64,000 nucleotides of DNA from Chitinophagaceae bacterium (lineage in GTDB: Bacteria > Bacteroidota > Bacteroidia > Chitinophagales > Chitinophagaceae). The DNA lies in assembly GCA_022841365.1 (NCBI GenBank), contig JALHRP010000010.1:2245-66244 (forward strand), written 5' to 3'. The position numbers and the translations under genes were made by a program. Below the pieces are notes generated by a model, which saw only the letters and a list, made by a program, of their open reading frames with translations, was not told the origin of the DNA and did not search any database. Shown here one piece after another: positions 1-7,990 of this stretch. Position 1 is the stretch's first letter. Every line of letters starts with the position of its first letter.

Positions 1-58
1 CATTTAAGAAAACAATCGCTGCTAAAGCAATTGCTGAATGGACAATGATTTTTCTCAT
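1..58 (-). CDS. N-terminus of an exported protein (partial, runs off the window)
   Basis: Reading the minus strand from an ATG at 58, the frame stays open to base 1 and gives MRKIIVHSAIALAAIVFLN: a short basic start followed by a hydrophobic stretch, as in a signal peptide. It lies 33 nt downstream of the collagen-like lipoprotein gene on the same strand, so the two may be co-transcribed. Only 19 residues are visible, so no family can be named. The signal-peptide reading is an inference from composition. Confidence 0.6.
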   Translation of the reverse strand, partial: MRKIIVHSAIALAAIVFLN

Positions 59-91
59 AAAAGTTTTATTTATTTAATATACGTGTTTAAA

Positions 92-997
92 TCAACGTTG
101 GTTTGTACCGTGTGGCGGAATAGTGAATAATTGTGCAACCTGAGCATAACTCATTGCTTTCAACTGGGTCATTGTATATCCTGCCGCAGGGCCACTGATG
201 AAACGTCCGCCTGCAACTGCTCCGGGTATTAACACATAACGGTATTGTGTATTTGCACCAAGTGATGAGCCGGATATGGATGTGCCTGCGGCATCATTTA
301 TATCATGATAAAAGAAAATCATTTTTCCTTCAACTGCCCTTACGCCAATTTCTAATCTGATTGCACTAATTGTAATTTGCCAGGGCAGACTGATTGGGCT
401 ACCGGGTGACAAATCTGTTTTTATGTAAGTTAACAGAGCACCCTGATCGATGATTGCTGCTGATAAACTAGGAGAAGTTACAATCATTCTTCTGGCAAGA
501 CTTCCTGTTGGTAAACTTAAAGAAGCCATTGTTGAGTCTGCCAATCCGCCTTCTGCTACCCAGCTTGAATAAATCACATTTGCTGTTCCTGCAGGTCCTT
601 GTGGTCCAACAGGTCCTTGCGGTCCTTGTGGTCCAACTGGTCCTTGAGGACCAACTGGTCCTTGTGGTCCTTGTGGTCCGGCTGGCCCAACTTGACCTTG
701 TGGTCCGGCTGGTCCTTGTGGTCCCATCGGTCCTACTGGTCCCTGTGGTCCAACAGGTCCCTGAGGCCCTGTTAATCCGGTTGGTCCGGCAGGTCCAACT
801 GGTCCTTGAGGTCCTGTTAATCCGGTTGGTCCTGTTGGGCCTGTTCCGCCGTTTGCACCTGCAGGTCCTGTTGGTCCTGCAGGACCTTGAACGCCGGCAG
901 CACCTTGTGGTCCGGCCGGTCCGGTGTCGCCTTTACAAGCTTGTAAAAAGAACGTACCGGCTAATAAAACGGCCGGTAAAATCATAAGCCTTTTCAT
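92..997 (-). CDS. Collagen-like repeat lipoprotein
   Basis: 301 residues. A lipoprotein signal peptide ends in a lipobox (LQAC, Cys21). From Gly23 to about residue 139 there are 39 uninterrupted Gly-X-Y triplets, rich in GPQ, GPV, GPA and GPT, as in bacterial collagen-like proteins that form a triple-helical stalk. The remaining ~160 residues form a non-repetitive domain that I do not recognise; in known collagen-like proteins such a domain often serves trimerisation or binding. The expected location is the outer membrane, facing either the periplasm or the surface. The GC-rich repeat DNA (about 581-931) makes long false open frames on the opposite strand. The start is fixed by the signal peptide. 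Confidence 0.88.
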   Translation of the reverse strand: MKRLMILPAVLLAGTFFLQACKGDTGPAGPQGAAGVQGPAGPTGPAGANGGTGPTGPTGLTGPQGPVGPAGPTGLTGPQGPVGPQGPVGPMGPQGPAGPQGQVGPAGPQGPQGPVGPQGPVGPQGPQGPVGPQGPAGTANVIYSSWVAEGGLADSTMASLSLPTGSLARRMIVTSPSLSAAIIDQGALLTYIKTDLSPGSPISLPWQITISAIRLEIGVRAVEGKMIFFYHDINDAAGTSISGSSLGANTQYRYVLIPGAVAGGRFISGPAAGYTMTQLKAMSYAQVAQLFTIPPHGTNQR

Positions 998-1302
998 TGT
1001 TTTTGATTTTTGGTTTAAAATGATAATGACGAAATAAGAGATCTGAAAAGGTAATGCAGGGGATAGTGGAGTTGGGTATATACAGCAGATTGCTGTTCTT
1101 GCGTAGCAAATTAAAACTCATTCTTTATTATAACAAGCAAATGCATAAATAAATTATTCACATCATACTTGGTTCATTTTCTGAAAGGTTGCGGTACCAT
1201 CTTTTTAGAAACGTATTTTTTAAATCCGGTAGTGAATCAAAAAAAAGTTTTAAAGAAGTGAATTAATTTCTACTTTCAGCAGATAAACATAAATAAACCA
1301 GT

Positions 1303-2022
1303 ATGAAAAAAGTTTTGTTTGCTTTACTTCTGTTATCTGCAACAACAGCCGGCGCTCAGTTTACAAAAGGTACCAGAACCGTTGGAATAAATGTATCTTC
1401 TATAGGATATTCGAATTTAACGTCAACATTTGAACCAACAAACGGAGGAGTTACAGGCAGTTCGGGTAATAATAACTTTAATGTTTCCATTACACCATCA
1501 ATGGGATGGTTCCTCAGCGAAAACGTACTGATAGGAGGCAATCTGAATATCAACTTCAGCGGTGCTAAATATACAGAGGGTAATTATTTAGAAAGTAATG
1601 CCAATACATTTACAGGTGGTGTAGGTGGCTTTGGACGCTACTACTTTGGAAAATCAGGTTTTATGCCATACGCACAGGCTTCGCTCGGTATTGCATTTGG
1701 TTCAGGAACAGAAAAACTGAGTGCAAACTATGCAAACTACACAACAAAAGGTGATGGAAAAAAAGGCGGGATACTGGCATTTAACGGAGGGGTTGGTCTG
1801 GGTATTACCAAAATGCTCAGCAAGCATACCGGTCTGGATATTGGTCTTGGTTATTCGTTCTCTTCTGTTTCATATAAATATTCGTTTGAAGAAAACAGAC
1901 AGTACACAAATCCTTCATCAAGTGAGTTGTTAAAAACAAATTACAAGTATAACGGTATTACACACGGCGGTACTGCATCGGTTGGGTTCCTGATATTTTT
2001 AGATCCTAAAACAAAAAAATAG
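1303..2022 (+). CDS. Outer-membrane beta-barrel protein (porin/OmpW-like fold)
   Basis: 239 residues. A cleavable signal peptide (MKKVLFALLLLSATTAGAQ) is followed by alternating hydrophobic/polar strands rich in Gly, Tyr and Asn: a Gly-rich GGVGGFGRYYFG segment near residue 110, GVGLGITKMLSKHTGLDIGLGY near 165, and an end in a hydrophobic strand before PKTKK. This is the usual look of the small Bacteroidota outer-membrane barrel families. No ligand can be inferred. The lipoprotein gene that follows starts 2 nt after its stop codon, so the two probably form an operon and may form a complex at the outer membrane. Confidence 0.8.
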   Translation: MKKVLFALLLLSATTAGAQFTKGTRTVGINVSSIGYSNLTSTFEPTNGGVTGSSGNNNFNVSITPSMGWFLSENVLIGGNLNINFSGAKYTEGNYLESNANTFTGGVGGFGRYYFGKSGFMPYAQASLGIAFGSGTEKLSANYANYTTKGDGKKGGILAFNGGVGLGITKMLSKHTGLDIGLGYSFSSVSYKYSFEENRQYTNPSSSELLKTNYKYNGITHGGTASVGFLIFLDPKTKK

Positions 2023-2024
2023 TC

Positions 2025-2465
2025 ATGAATAAGTTATCTGTGAAGGGGTTTCTTTTTTTGGTTTTCATCTCGGCAGCTGCAACTTCCTGTAACAAGTCTT
2101 TTTATTTCGATGGTGGAAAAGCAAAGCAGGCAATGATTACAGATATGGGCGAAATGTATTCAACCTACAACATGAGCGCTGCAGAAAAAGAAGAGTTGAG
2201 CAAACAATTAAAGAACAAAGCATTAACAGATGAAATTGTACGTTACTCGAAAGAAAACATGTGGCCCGATGCGGTGAATACACTGGATGAACGCCTTAAC
2301 AAACGTGATATGATGATGAAGTACAAGTTTTATAAAGTGGCTGTTATTGGTGATAAAACCATCGTTACCATTCCTGCATCAAAAAACAAGCATATGCCTG
2401 CAGCATTTATACCAACAGGACCCATGTATATGATTTTTGCAAAGTCGGTTGTTGTAAGTAAATAA
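2025..2465 (+). CDS. Small lipoprotein of unknown function
   Basis: 146 residues. The signal peptide ends in a plausible lipobox (AATSC, Cys22). The mature part is mostly predicted helix with many charged residues (a KEELSKQLKNKALTDEIV-like stretch near residue 60) and ends in hydrophobic beta-like segments. I do not recognise a family. It starts 2 nt after the barrel gene and is followed by a strong hairpin at 2485-2512, so it ends a two-gene transcription unit. Confidence 0.7.
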   Translation: MNKLSVKGFLFLVFISAAATSCNKSFYFDGGKAKQAMITDMGEMYSTYNMSAAEKEELSKQLKNKALTDEIVRYSKENMWPDAVNTLDERLNKRDMMMKYKFYKVAVIGDKTIVTIPASKNKHMPAAFIPTGPMYMIFAKSVVVSK

Positions 2466-2484
2466 TTGTTCCCTTTATCTTTTC

Positions 2485-2512
2485 ATAAGGCTTTCTTTAC
2501 CGAAAGCCTTAT
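2485..2512. terminator. Bidirectional rho-independent terminator
   Basis: An 11-bp perfect stem (ATAAGGCTTTC / GAAAGCCTTAT) with a 6-nt loop lies between two convergent genes and can end transcription from both sides. It touches the stop codon of the minus-strand gene that ends at 2513. Confidence 0.8.
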
Positions 2513-4021
2513 TTAGTTTACAGCCTTCAGGAATTGTTGTGTGCCATCCTGTAACAACAGTTTGAGAAAACATATTTTACCCAGCGATTCATCAGGAAAC
2601 TGCAGCAATAGTTTTTGTCCCTGCAGCAGATTTTTTGTTTCTGTTTTTTTCAGCAATCGTCCGTTTGCATCGTACCATTGAAGATGGGCAATGCCACTGT
2701 ACGTAAATGATTCCAGATAAATGCCTTTACTGAGCGCTTCCCGATACAACCGTACGCCTTTCTTTTTTTCCGTTGGTTCAAGACGAAGAATATGTGAATA
2801 GATATAATTGCCGGTTCCTTTTTGTTGCAATTGTAATCTGTAATAAACAGGTTGTGCAGCATGTTGAACATCTGCATAGCTGAACTCCAGTTTGCCCTGA
2901 TCAAATGATTGATAGGTTTGCAGATTGTTCCATTCATTCAAACCGTTTCTTTTCTGTAATGCTACTTTTTCTCCCTGTTGCAATTGTACAACAGATCCGT
3001 TAATGAGGTAATGATCCTGTTTACGCAATCCGCTAAATGAAGTAAAACGGTTGGGCAGTATCACAATGTCGTTTGTGATGTTCAATTCATCAATACGCAT
3101 CAAACCAAAAGATGTATTAATCAGCGGAGAAAAATTAAGTCCATCATTGTCTATACTTAAATTAATTGTGCGGTTTGCTGTAAAGCCTGTTTCAAGATTG
3201 CACAACAACACATATACTCTTACAGCCCCTGTAACCGGTATATTCAAAGAAGCATTCTCATAATAATTATTGTTTGCAGGATCTGCATTCCAATTACCGT
3301 ATAACTCGCCAGCAGAAGCTTCAACACCATCATATACTTCCATTCCTGTTACCGGTTCGTAAAACAAACGAAAGCCGGCGTTATGTATATCAACGGTTTC
3401 AAGTGCGGTACCTGTATTTCTGATGCGTAGCCTTGTAAGGTTAACTGTTGAATTACCCGGATCTATCACAAAAGTTCCAACCACTTTTGCTGCATTACAG
3501 TTGCCATTGCCATCACCAACAATATTGGTAACAGATGTGTGTGATGCGGATGAAACATCCAGCACTTTAAACTGCCGTTCATTAAATCCTGTAGCTGAAC
3601 CATCCGGAAAAGCAGGTCCCCATGCACCAGTGCCTACCGGACAAACTTTTGAAAAGACAGATACATACACATCAGAGCCCGCAGCCCATTCTCCATTAAA
3701 ATCTGCCGGGTTATAATCTGCAGTTCGTTTAATGGTAACCCCGTCATTACAGCCCCAGTTACCATCGGGCCCACTATAGGTATGATACAGATTCTGTGTT
3801 GGGTTGGGCAATTGATTGTCTGTAACCCAAAACCTTGCACTCAGGAAATCAATATTGCCATATGTATTGCGGTTGAGTGATGCATAGGTGACTGCATTCA
3901 TTTCCAGATATCCGTAGTTACCTAGCCCTGCTGCAGGGCCGGTTGTGATATAGGGCGTTTGAGAAAAAACAATTGTTGTACTACATAAACCCACCAACAG
4001 GAGCAAACAAAATAAACGCAT
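2513..4021 (-). CDS. Large exported protein with a degenerate C-terminal sorting-like domain
   Basis: 502 residues with a clear signal peptide ending near residue 20 (VFSQ). The middle is Gly/Asn/Thr-rich and beta-like, with a run of aromatic and Asn residues typical of secreted adhesin-like proteins. The last ~75 residues (from about 425: SKGIYLESF, LQWYDANGRLLKK, a final short strand) have the pattern of a T9SS type A sorting domain, in which a YDANGR-like turn is usual, but match it loosely. No catalytic motif was found. Two leader-plus-terminator elements lie directly upstream (4119-4360) and may control it. Function unknown. Confidence 0.7.
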   Translation of the reverse strand: MRLFCLLLLVGLCSTTIVFSQTPYITTGPAAGLGNYGYLEMNAVTYASLNRNTYGNIDFLSARFWVTDNQLPNPTQNLYHTYSGPDGNWGCNDGVTIKRTADYNPADFNGEWAAGSDVYVSVFSKVCPVGTGAWGPAFPDGSATGFNERQFKVLDVSSASHTSVTNIVGDGNGNCNAAKVVGTFVIDPGNSTVNLTRLRIRNTGTALETVDIHNAGFRLFYEPVTGMEVYDGVEASAGELYGNWNADPANNNYYENASLNIPVTGAVRVYVLLCNLETGFTANRTINLSIDNDGLNFSPLINTSFGLMRIDELNITNDIVILPNRFTSFSGLRKQDHYLINGSVVQLQQGEKVALQKRNGLNEWNNLQTYQSFDQGKLEFSYADVQHAAQPVYYRLQLQQKGTGNYIYSHILRLEPTEKKKGVRLYREALSKGIYLESFTYSGIAHLQWYDANGRLLKKTETKNLLQGQKLLLQFPDESLGKICFLKLLLQDGTQQFLKAVN

Positions 4022-4118
4022 GCGTCAAATCTTTTAAAGTGATACTGCTGTTCTGAAAAGAGGTTGGGCTTTTGGAAGGATACGAAGGAATGACTAAAAT
4101 ACGGCAAGGTGCAGGAAT

Positions 4119-4152
4119 AAAAAAATAATCCCCGTTTAGAAAAACGGGGATT
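4119..4152 (-). terminator. Rho-independent terminator, leader copy 1
   Basis: Read on the minus strand: an 11-bp stem (AATCCCCGTTT / AAACGGGGATT, 4127-4152) with a 4-nt loop, then seven U residues (4125-4119). It directly follows the conserved 39-nt element at 4154-4192. Confidence 0.8.
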
Positions 4153-4153
4153 G

Positions 4154-4192
4154 GCTAATCAGTTATCATTAACCATTAAACCTTATCATCAA
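4154..4192 (-). promoter_or_regulatory. Conserved leader element, copy 1
   Basis: A 39-nt sequence that matches the copy at 4322-4360 at 37 of 39 positions. On the minus strand it contains ATGATAAGG, a possible 6-codon frame (MIRFNG, stop), and a small stem-loop, GGUUAAU pairing with AUUAGCC with one G-U pair. A terminator follows at once. A weak TAnnTTTG-like box (TCTCTTTG) lies just upstream, so a short separate transcript is possible. I do not match it to a known RNA family. Confidence 0.55.
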
Positions 4193-4291
4193 CACAAAGA
4201 GAGTGAAGTTTTTGGAAAGAAGTTGCACAGAATTGTCAAAAAAAAATAGTGTGGGAGCAGCTTTGAGGGCAGGAAGCAATTATTCAGGCAT

Positions 4292-4321
4292 AAAAAAACC
4301 TCTTCCGGTGAGGGAAGAGGT
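4292..4321 (-). terminator. Rho-independent terminator, leader copy 2
   Basis: Minus strand: a 9-bp stem (ACCTCTTCC / GGAAGAGGT, 4298-4321) with a 6-nt loop and a U-run (4298-4292). The stem sequence differs completely from that of copy 1 while its place relative to the 39-nt element is the same. It could also end transcription from the thioredoxin-like gene. Confidence 0.8.
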
Positions 4322-4360
4322 GCTAATCAGTTGCCATTAACCATTAAACCTTATCATCAA
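4322..4360 (-). promoter_or_regulatory. Conserved leader element, copy 2
   Basis: Second copy of the 39-nt element. It differs from copy 1 only by GC for AT at two adjacent bases, which fall in the loop of the predicted small stem. It again has a possible ATG-start 6-codon frame and again runs into a terminator. It begins 46 nt after the stop of the thioredoxin-like gene (minus strand), with an AT-rich TATTTTG sequence just upstream. Confidence 0.55.
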
Positions 4361-4406
4361 TGGCAAAATAGATTTTTTTTCTGAATTATTGTTGAAACGT
4401 TAAATT

Positions 4407-4934
4407 TTACCTCCAGCTTGGCCTGAATTTCTTTGCATAGTCGTCAAACGATACTTTGCCGTATTTATCATCTCCAAAGTATTTCGTAATCAGTTCCATC
4501 TCTTTTACTTCCAGCATTCCTGATATGGCCTGTGGTGCAGATTCCTGTACGGGTACAATCACTGTAGATGGGTAGGCCAGCTCACCATTTGTGAGTGCAA
4601 TGGCCAGTTCGTGTGTTTTGTAACCGATGTTATAGTGATACACTTTTCCTTTCCAGGTAATGTCCTGTTTGGTTTCTGCATTGAGCTTTACAACATAAAA
4701 TTTCCGGTTGAGATAACTGATGACCTGCTGATTGCTGTATGTTTTTTTATCCATTACTTTACACCAGCCACACCAATCGGTGTACAGATCAATTAAAATG
4801 GGGCGTGGTTCCTGTTTGGCTTTTTGCTCGGCTTCTTCCAAACTAAGCCATTGCAGTTTTTCTTTTGGTGCATTTACCTGAAAGGAAGAAAACAACAGGA
4901 ACAGGATAACGGATAAAAAGGGAACTTTTTGCAT
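4407..4934 (-). CDS. Exported thioredoxin-like protein (thioredoxin_7 type)
   Basis: 175 residues. A signal peptide (MQKVPFLSVILFLLFSSFQVNA) places it in the periplasm. The thioredoxin fold starts near residue 28, with the active site WCGWC at about 53-57 after the strand PILIDLYTD, and the conserved cis-Pro region AYPSTVIV at about 119. The CGWC pair suggests thiol-disulfide exchange on exported proteins; the family also contains stress-linked members of unknown substrate. A TAnnTTTG box at 4953-4960 lies just upstream. It is divergent from the ubiX-like gene. Confidence 0.85.
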   Translation of the reverse strand: MQKVPFLSVILFLLFSSFQVNAPKEKLQWLSLEEAEQKAKQEPRPILIDLYTDWCGWCKVMDKKTYSNQQVISYLNRKFYVVKLNAETKQDITWKGKVYHYNIGYKTHELAIALTNGELAYPSTVIVPVQESAPQAISGMLEVKEMELITKYFGDDKYGKVSFDDYAKKFRPSWR

Positions 4935-4952
4935 AGAATGTTGTTACTTACA

Positions 4953-4960
4953 CAAATTTA
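4953..4960 (-). promoter_or_regulatory. -7 promoter box (TAAATTTG)
   Basis: An exact match to the Bacteroidota -7 consensus TAnnTTTG on the minus strand, 18 nt before the ATG of the thioredoxin-like gene. No clear -33 TTTG was found. Confidence 0.5.
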
Positions 4961-4971
4961 AACGTTTTATT

Positions 4972-5529
4972 GTGCAGAAAATTGTGATATCTATTACCGG
5001 CGCCAGTGGCTCAATCTATGCCCGTATATTGCTTGAAAAGCTGACAGCAGTGAAGGATCAGTGGGATGAAGTAGCTGTTGTAATGACGGAAAATGCTAAA
5101 GAAGTCTGGCGGACAGAGCTGGGGAACAACGAGTATGAGAAAATACCGTTTAAGATTTATTCTACAACCGATTTTCATGCGCCTTTTGCATCGGGCTCGG
5201 GGCAATACAATACCATGATCATTATTCCCTGCTCCATGGGAACATTAGGACGAATAGCAACCGGCATTTCAAACGATCTTATTTCAAGAGCTGCGGATGT
5301 GATCTTGAAAGAAAGAAGAAAACTGATTTGTGTAGTTAGAGATACGCCTTACAATCTGATTCATATCCGCAATATGGAAACAGTAACGTTGGCCGGTGGA
5401 ATTATTTGCCCGGCAACACCCAGTTTTTACAGCGTTCCAAAAACCATTGATGAAGTGGCTGCAACAGTTGTTGATCGTGTACTTGATCTGGCAGGCATTG
5501 ATGTGAAACCTTACAGATGGGGAGGATAG
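4972..5529 (+). CDS. ubiX: Flavin prenyltransferase UbiX
   Basis: 185 residues, the usual UbiX length. It joins a dimethylallyl group to FMN to make prenylated FMN, the cofactor of UbiD-type decarboxylases (known for the family). Seen here: the flavin-binding start ITGASGSIYARILLEKL (residues 7-23), the Ser-rich loop PCSMGTLGRIATGISNDLISRAADV (split across residues ~84-108) and the LICVVRDTPYNLIHIRNM region that binds the prenyl phosphate. The start codon is GTG at 4972; the frame begins with the first beta strand, so nothing is missing. No UbiD partner lies in the window. Confidence 0.95.
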   Translation: MQKIVISITGASGSIYARILLEKLTAVKDQWDEVAVVMTENAKEVWRTELGNNEYEKIPFKIYSTTDFHAPFASGSGQYNTMIIIPCSMGTLGRIATGISNDLISRAADVILKERRKLICVVRDTPYNLIHIRNMETVTLAGGIICPATPSFYSVPKTIDEVAATVVDRVLDLAGIDVKPYRWGG

Positions 5530-5540
5530 TTGAAACAACG

Positions 5541-5687
5541 TTAATCATCATCACTGCTGTTGCCATCAGATCCCGGATCTTCAGTAACGTTTTTATTTTC
5601 TTTGCTGAAAGGAGATTCCTTTTTATTTTTTCCAACACTGAAAATCAGGATCGTTACAATCATTGCTATAATGAGAGCCAGCCACAT
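5541..5687 (-). CDS. Small single-pass membrane protein (48 aa)
   Basis: A short gene: ATG at 5687, stop TAA at 5541-5543. It encodes 48 residues: a hydrophobic helix (about residues 2-18, WLALIIAMIVTILIFSV), a basic turn (GKNKK), then an acidic, Ser/Asp-rich tail ending in DDD. This predicts one membrane span with the charged tail on one side. It begins 5 nt after the stop of the metallo-hydrolase gene on the same strand, so it is probably the last gene of that operon. Function unknown; the tight spacing and clean topology argue that it is real. Confidence 0.6.
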   Translation of the reverse strand: MWLALIIAMIVTILIFSVGKNKKESPFSKENKNVTEDPGSDGNSSDDD

Positions 5688-5692
5688 GATTT

Positions 5693-6589
5693 TTATTTTG
5701 CAGTTAACTCATCATAAGCAGCTGCCAATGGTCTTCCTAAACCATCGCCCTTCCATTCTGTTGTAAAAGGAAGCACTGTTGTTTTAATGAGCTCTTCTTT
5801 TGTTTTACCAGCTTTAATTTCTTTCTCTGCAAACTCCAGCAATCCGCTGAGATAATCTCTGAATGCATCAAGGTCAGTTGCTGTGCCGGTTATTTCAAAT
5901 CCCTCAGCCGAGTGGCCATAAACAAACTGTGTTTTTTTGTTGAATTTCTTTTTTGCAGATTCTAATACAGTTATCCAGTTTTTAATGTTGGCTCCTGATC
6001 CACGATCAACAAACGGATGACGGCGGTTAAACAACAAATCGCCCATGTGCACAATATTGGCATGTTCAAAATGAATCAATGCATCGCCATTGGTATGTCC
6101 GGCTCCAAAATAATGCAGCGTAATTTTTTCTTTGCCGATCTTTTCGGTACGGGTAGTAGAAAATGTTTGATCAGGGAACAGTTGTTTGTCTTCTGTCTTT
6201 GCTGCTTTTGCTGTGCGTTCCTGATTGGCTTTTGAATTTTCATGTGCCAGTACATGACTTACCAGTCCTTTAAATGCAATATTGCCGCCACTGTGATCGC
6301 TGTGATGATGGGTATTGATCAGCAGTTTAAATGGTTGTTCCGTTTTCTTTTTCAATTCTTCTATTAAATGATTGCTTTGATCAGGAAACTGCGAATCAAC
6401 TACCACAATTCCTTCCTTACTTATGTAAAACAGAATGGTACCGCCACGTTCTGTAAATATGCCTATCTCATCTGTAAGCATTTTTATTTTCCATGCCGGT
6501 TGTTGAAACATTTCTGCCAACACTGTTTTATGAAAAGCCAATGCACCTAATGTAAGTGCGGTTGATTGCAGGAATGATTTGCGGTTCAT
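5693..6589 (-). CDS. Exported MBL-fold metallo-hydrolase
   Basis: 298 residues. The N-terminus (NRKSFLQSTALTLGALAFHKTVLA) looks like an export signal, with an RK rather than a twin-Arg pair. The metallo-beta-lactamase metal site is complete: THHHSDHSGGN (HxHxDH, about residues 93-102), a later His in GAGHTNGD (about 163), Asp in HMGDLLF (about 184) and His in YGHSAEG (about 223). It therefore probably hydrolyses a small ester, thioester or lactam with two zinc ions; the substrate cannot be read from sequence. A 48-residue membrane protein follows in the same operon. Confidence 0.88.
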   Translation of the reverse strand: MNRKSFLQSTALTLGALAFHKTVLAEMFQQPAWKIKMLTDEIGIFTERGGTILFYISKEGIVVVDSQFPDQSNHLIEELKKKTEQPFKLLINTHHHSDHSGGNIAFKGLVSHVLAHENSKANQERTAKAAKTEDKQLFPDQTFSTTRTEKIGKEKITLHYFGAGHTNGDALIHFEHANIVHMGDLLFNRRHPFVDRGSGANIKNWITVLESAKKKFNKKTQFVYGHSAEGFEITGTATDLDAFRDYLSGLLEFAEKEIKAGKTKEELIKTTVLPFTTEWKGDGLGRPLAAAYDELTAK

Positions 6590-6690
6590 TATAAATTGTT
6601 TAAGATGGTGGTTATTCAGTTACTGAAACAACAAACAGTTGATATAGTTTAAAACTACGGGAATAAACGATTACTGCAGTGGTTGCTGTT

Positions 6691-7935
6691 TTATTCATAC
6701 TCCAGTTTACGGAGAGCGGGTGCTTTAAACCAAGTGGCAATTACAACTGCAACCGTCATACAACCTCCAAAGATCACCGATGGCACAACGCCCATGAGCT
6801 TGGCCATTACACCACTTTCAAATTGTCCCAGTTCATTACTTGAATTAATGAACATGCTGTTTACACTCATCACCCTTCCTCTCAATGCATCAGGTGTTTT
6901 TAATTGCACAATGGTACCTCGTACTACAATGCTGATGCCATCTAATATGCCCCCAACAAACAATGCAGCAAAGGAAAGCCAGAATAATTTCGACAGTCCG
7001 AATATGATAATGGTTACACCAAAGCCGGCTACAGCAAACAATAATATTTTCCCCTGTTGTCTGCGCAATGGAAATACAGTGAGCACAACTACAATAAGGA
7101 TGGCTCCAAAATCGGCTGCTGCATTAAGCCAGCCAAAACCAATTGGGCCAACCTTTAAAATATCTTTTGCAAAAACCGGGACCAATGCAACAGCTCCTCC
7201 AAACAGCACTGCAAACAGATCCAATGCTAATGCCCCCAGAATTTCTTTTGTTTTAAATACATAACTCAATCCTTCTTTTACACTGTCCCATGTTTTCTTC
7301 TCCGTTTGCGGCGGTGCAGGTTTTTGCCCGATGGTATTGAAAATCAGAAGCGCTAATGCAATGGAAAGAATGATGGCGGTTAATGTTCCGGTGATCCCAA
7401 AGCCTGCAATTAAAAATCCTGCTAACGCATGACCGGTAACCGAAGCCGAGAGCCATGTGCCCTGGCTCCATGTAACAGCATTGGGCAAATTGTTGCGTGG
7501 TACAAGTTGCGAAATAATGGCACCAAACGAAGGCCCGCTGAATGCACGGATAATGCCTGTAATAAAAATGATGATGTAAATAAGCAGGATGATGATTGAT
7601 TTTCCGAACTGCTGTTCAAAAAAAGCGGTTGAAACAAAGAGCAACAACGCAACACAAATGCCATAAAATAAAACTGAGCGGATTACAATATTTCTCCGGT
7701 CGCTCTGATCAACTACATGACCTGCATACAATGCCATTGAAACAGCAGGGATCACTTCAGCCAAACCAATAATGCCAAGTGCCAGCGGATCGTTGGTGAG
7801 TTCATACATCCACCAGCCAACGAGTGTACCCATCATACGTAAACCCATGATGAATAAAAACCGTGCAATGGCAAAATTTCTGAACTCTGTAATTCTTACC
7901 GCCTGAAACGGATCGTTGACTGATTGTTTGGTCAC
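6691..7935 (-). CDS. MFS transporter (MFS_3 / EntS-like exporter)
   Basis: 414 residues with about 12 predicted membrane helices, the standard size for the major facilitator superfamily. The loop between helices 2 and 3 has the MFS signature in the form GHVVDQSDRRN (about residues 72-82). The arrangement (NAVTWSQGTWLSASVTGHALAGFLI in the middle of the N-half; DALRGRVMSVNSMF near 340) resembles the enterobactin-exporter-like group. It probably exports a small molecule by proton exchange; the cargo is unknown. A -7 box sits 5 nt before the start codon, which suggests a very short or absent leader. Confidence 0.88.
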   Translation of the reverse strand: MTKQSVNDPFQAVRITEFRNFAIARFLFIMGLRMMGTLVGWWMYELTNDPLALGIIGLAEVIPAVSMALYAGHVVDQSDRRNIVIRSVLFYGICVALLLFVSTAFFEQQFGKSIIILLIYIIIFITGIIRAFSGPSFGAIISQLVPRNNLPNAVTWSQGTWLSASVTGHALAGFLIAGFGITGTLTAIILSIALALLIFNTIGQKPAPPQTEKKTWDSVKEGLSYVFKTKEILGALALDLFAVLFGGAVALVPVFAKDILKVGPIGFGWLNAAADFGAILIVVVLTVFPLRRQQGKILLFAVAGFGVTIIIFGLSKLFWLSFAALFVGGILDGISIVVRGTIVQLKTPDALRGRVMSVNSMFINSSNELGQFESGVMAKLMGVVPSVIFGGCMTVAVVIATWFKAPALRKLEYE

Positions 7936-7939
7936 TCAA

Positions 7940-7947
7940 CAAATCTA
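7940..7947 (-). promoter_or_regulatory. -7 promoter box (TAGATTTG)
   Basis: An exact TAnnTTTG match on the minus strand, ending 4 nt before the ATG of the MFS gene (start at 7935). If used, the transcript would be nearly leaderless. Confidence 0.5.
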
Positions 7948-7990
7948 AGAACTATTGTATGATTTTTAAAAAGCTGAAAGATTCCGGTTG

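Noticed and set aside
508-987. Open frame of 159 codons on the plus strand opposite the collagen-like gene
   Set aside because: It is the complement of the Gly-X-Y repeat DNA and gives a low-complexity Leu/Val product with no start context.
4233-4257. TAGTGTGGGAG, partly like the GTGGGAG of the shared dyad
   Set aside because: No left arm and no spaced -7-like box, so chance is enough to explain it.
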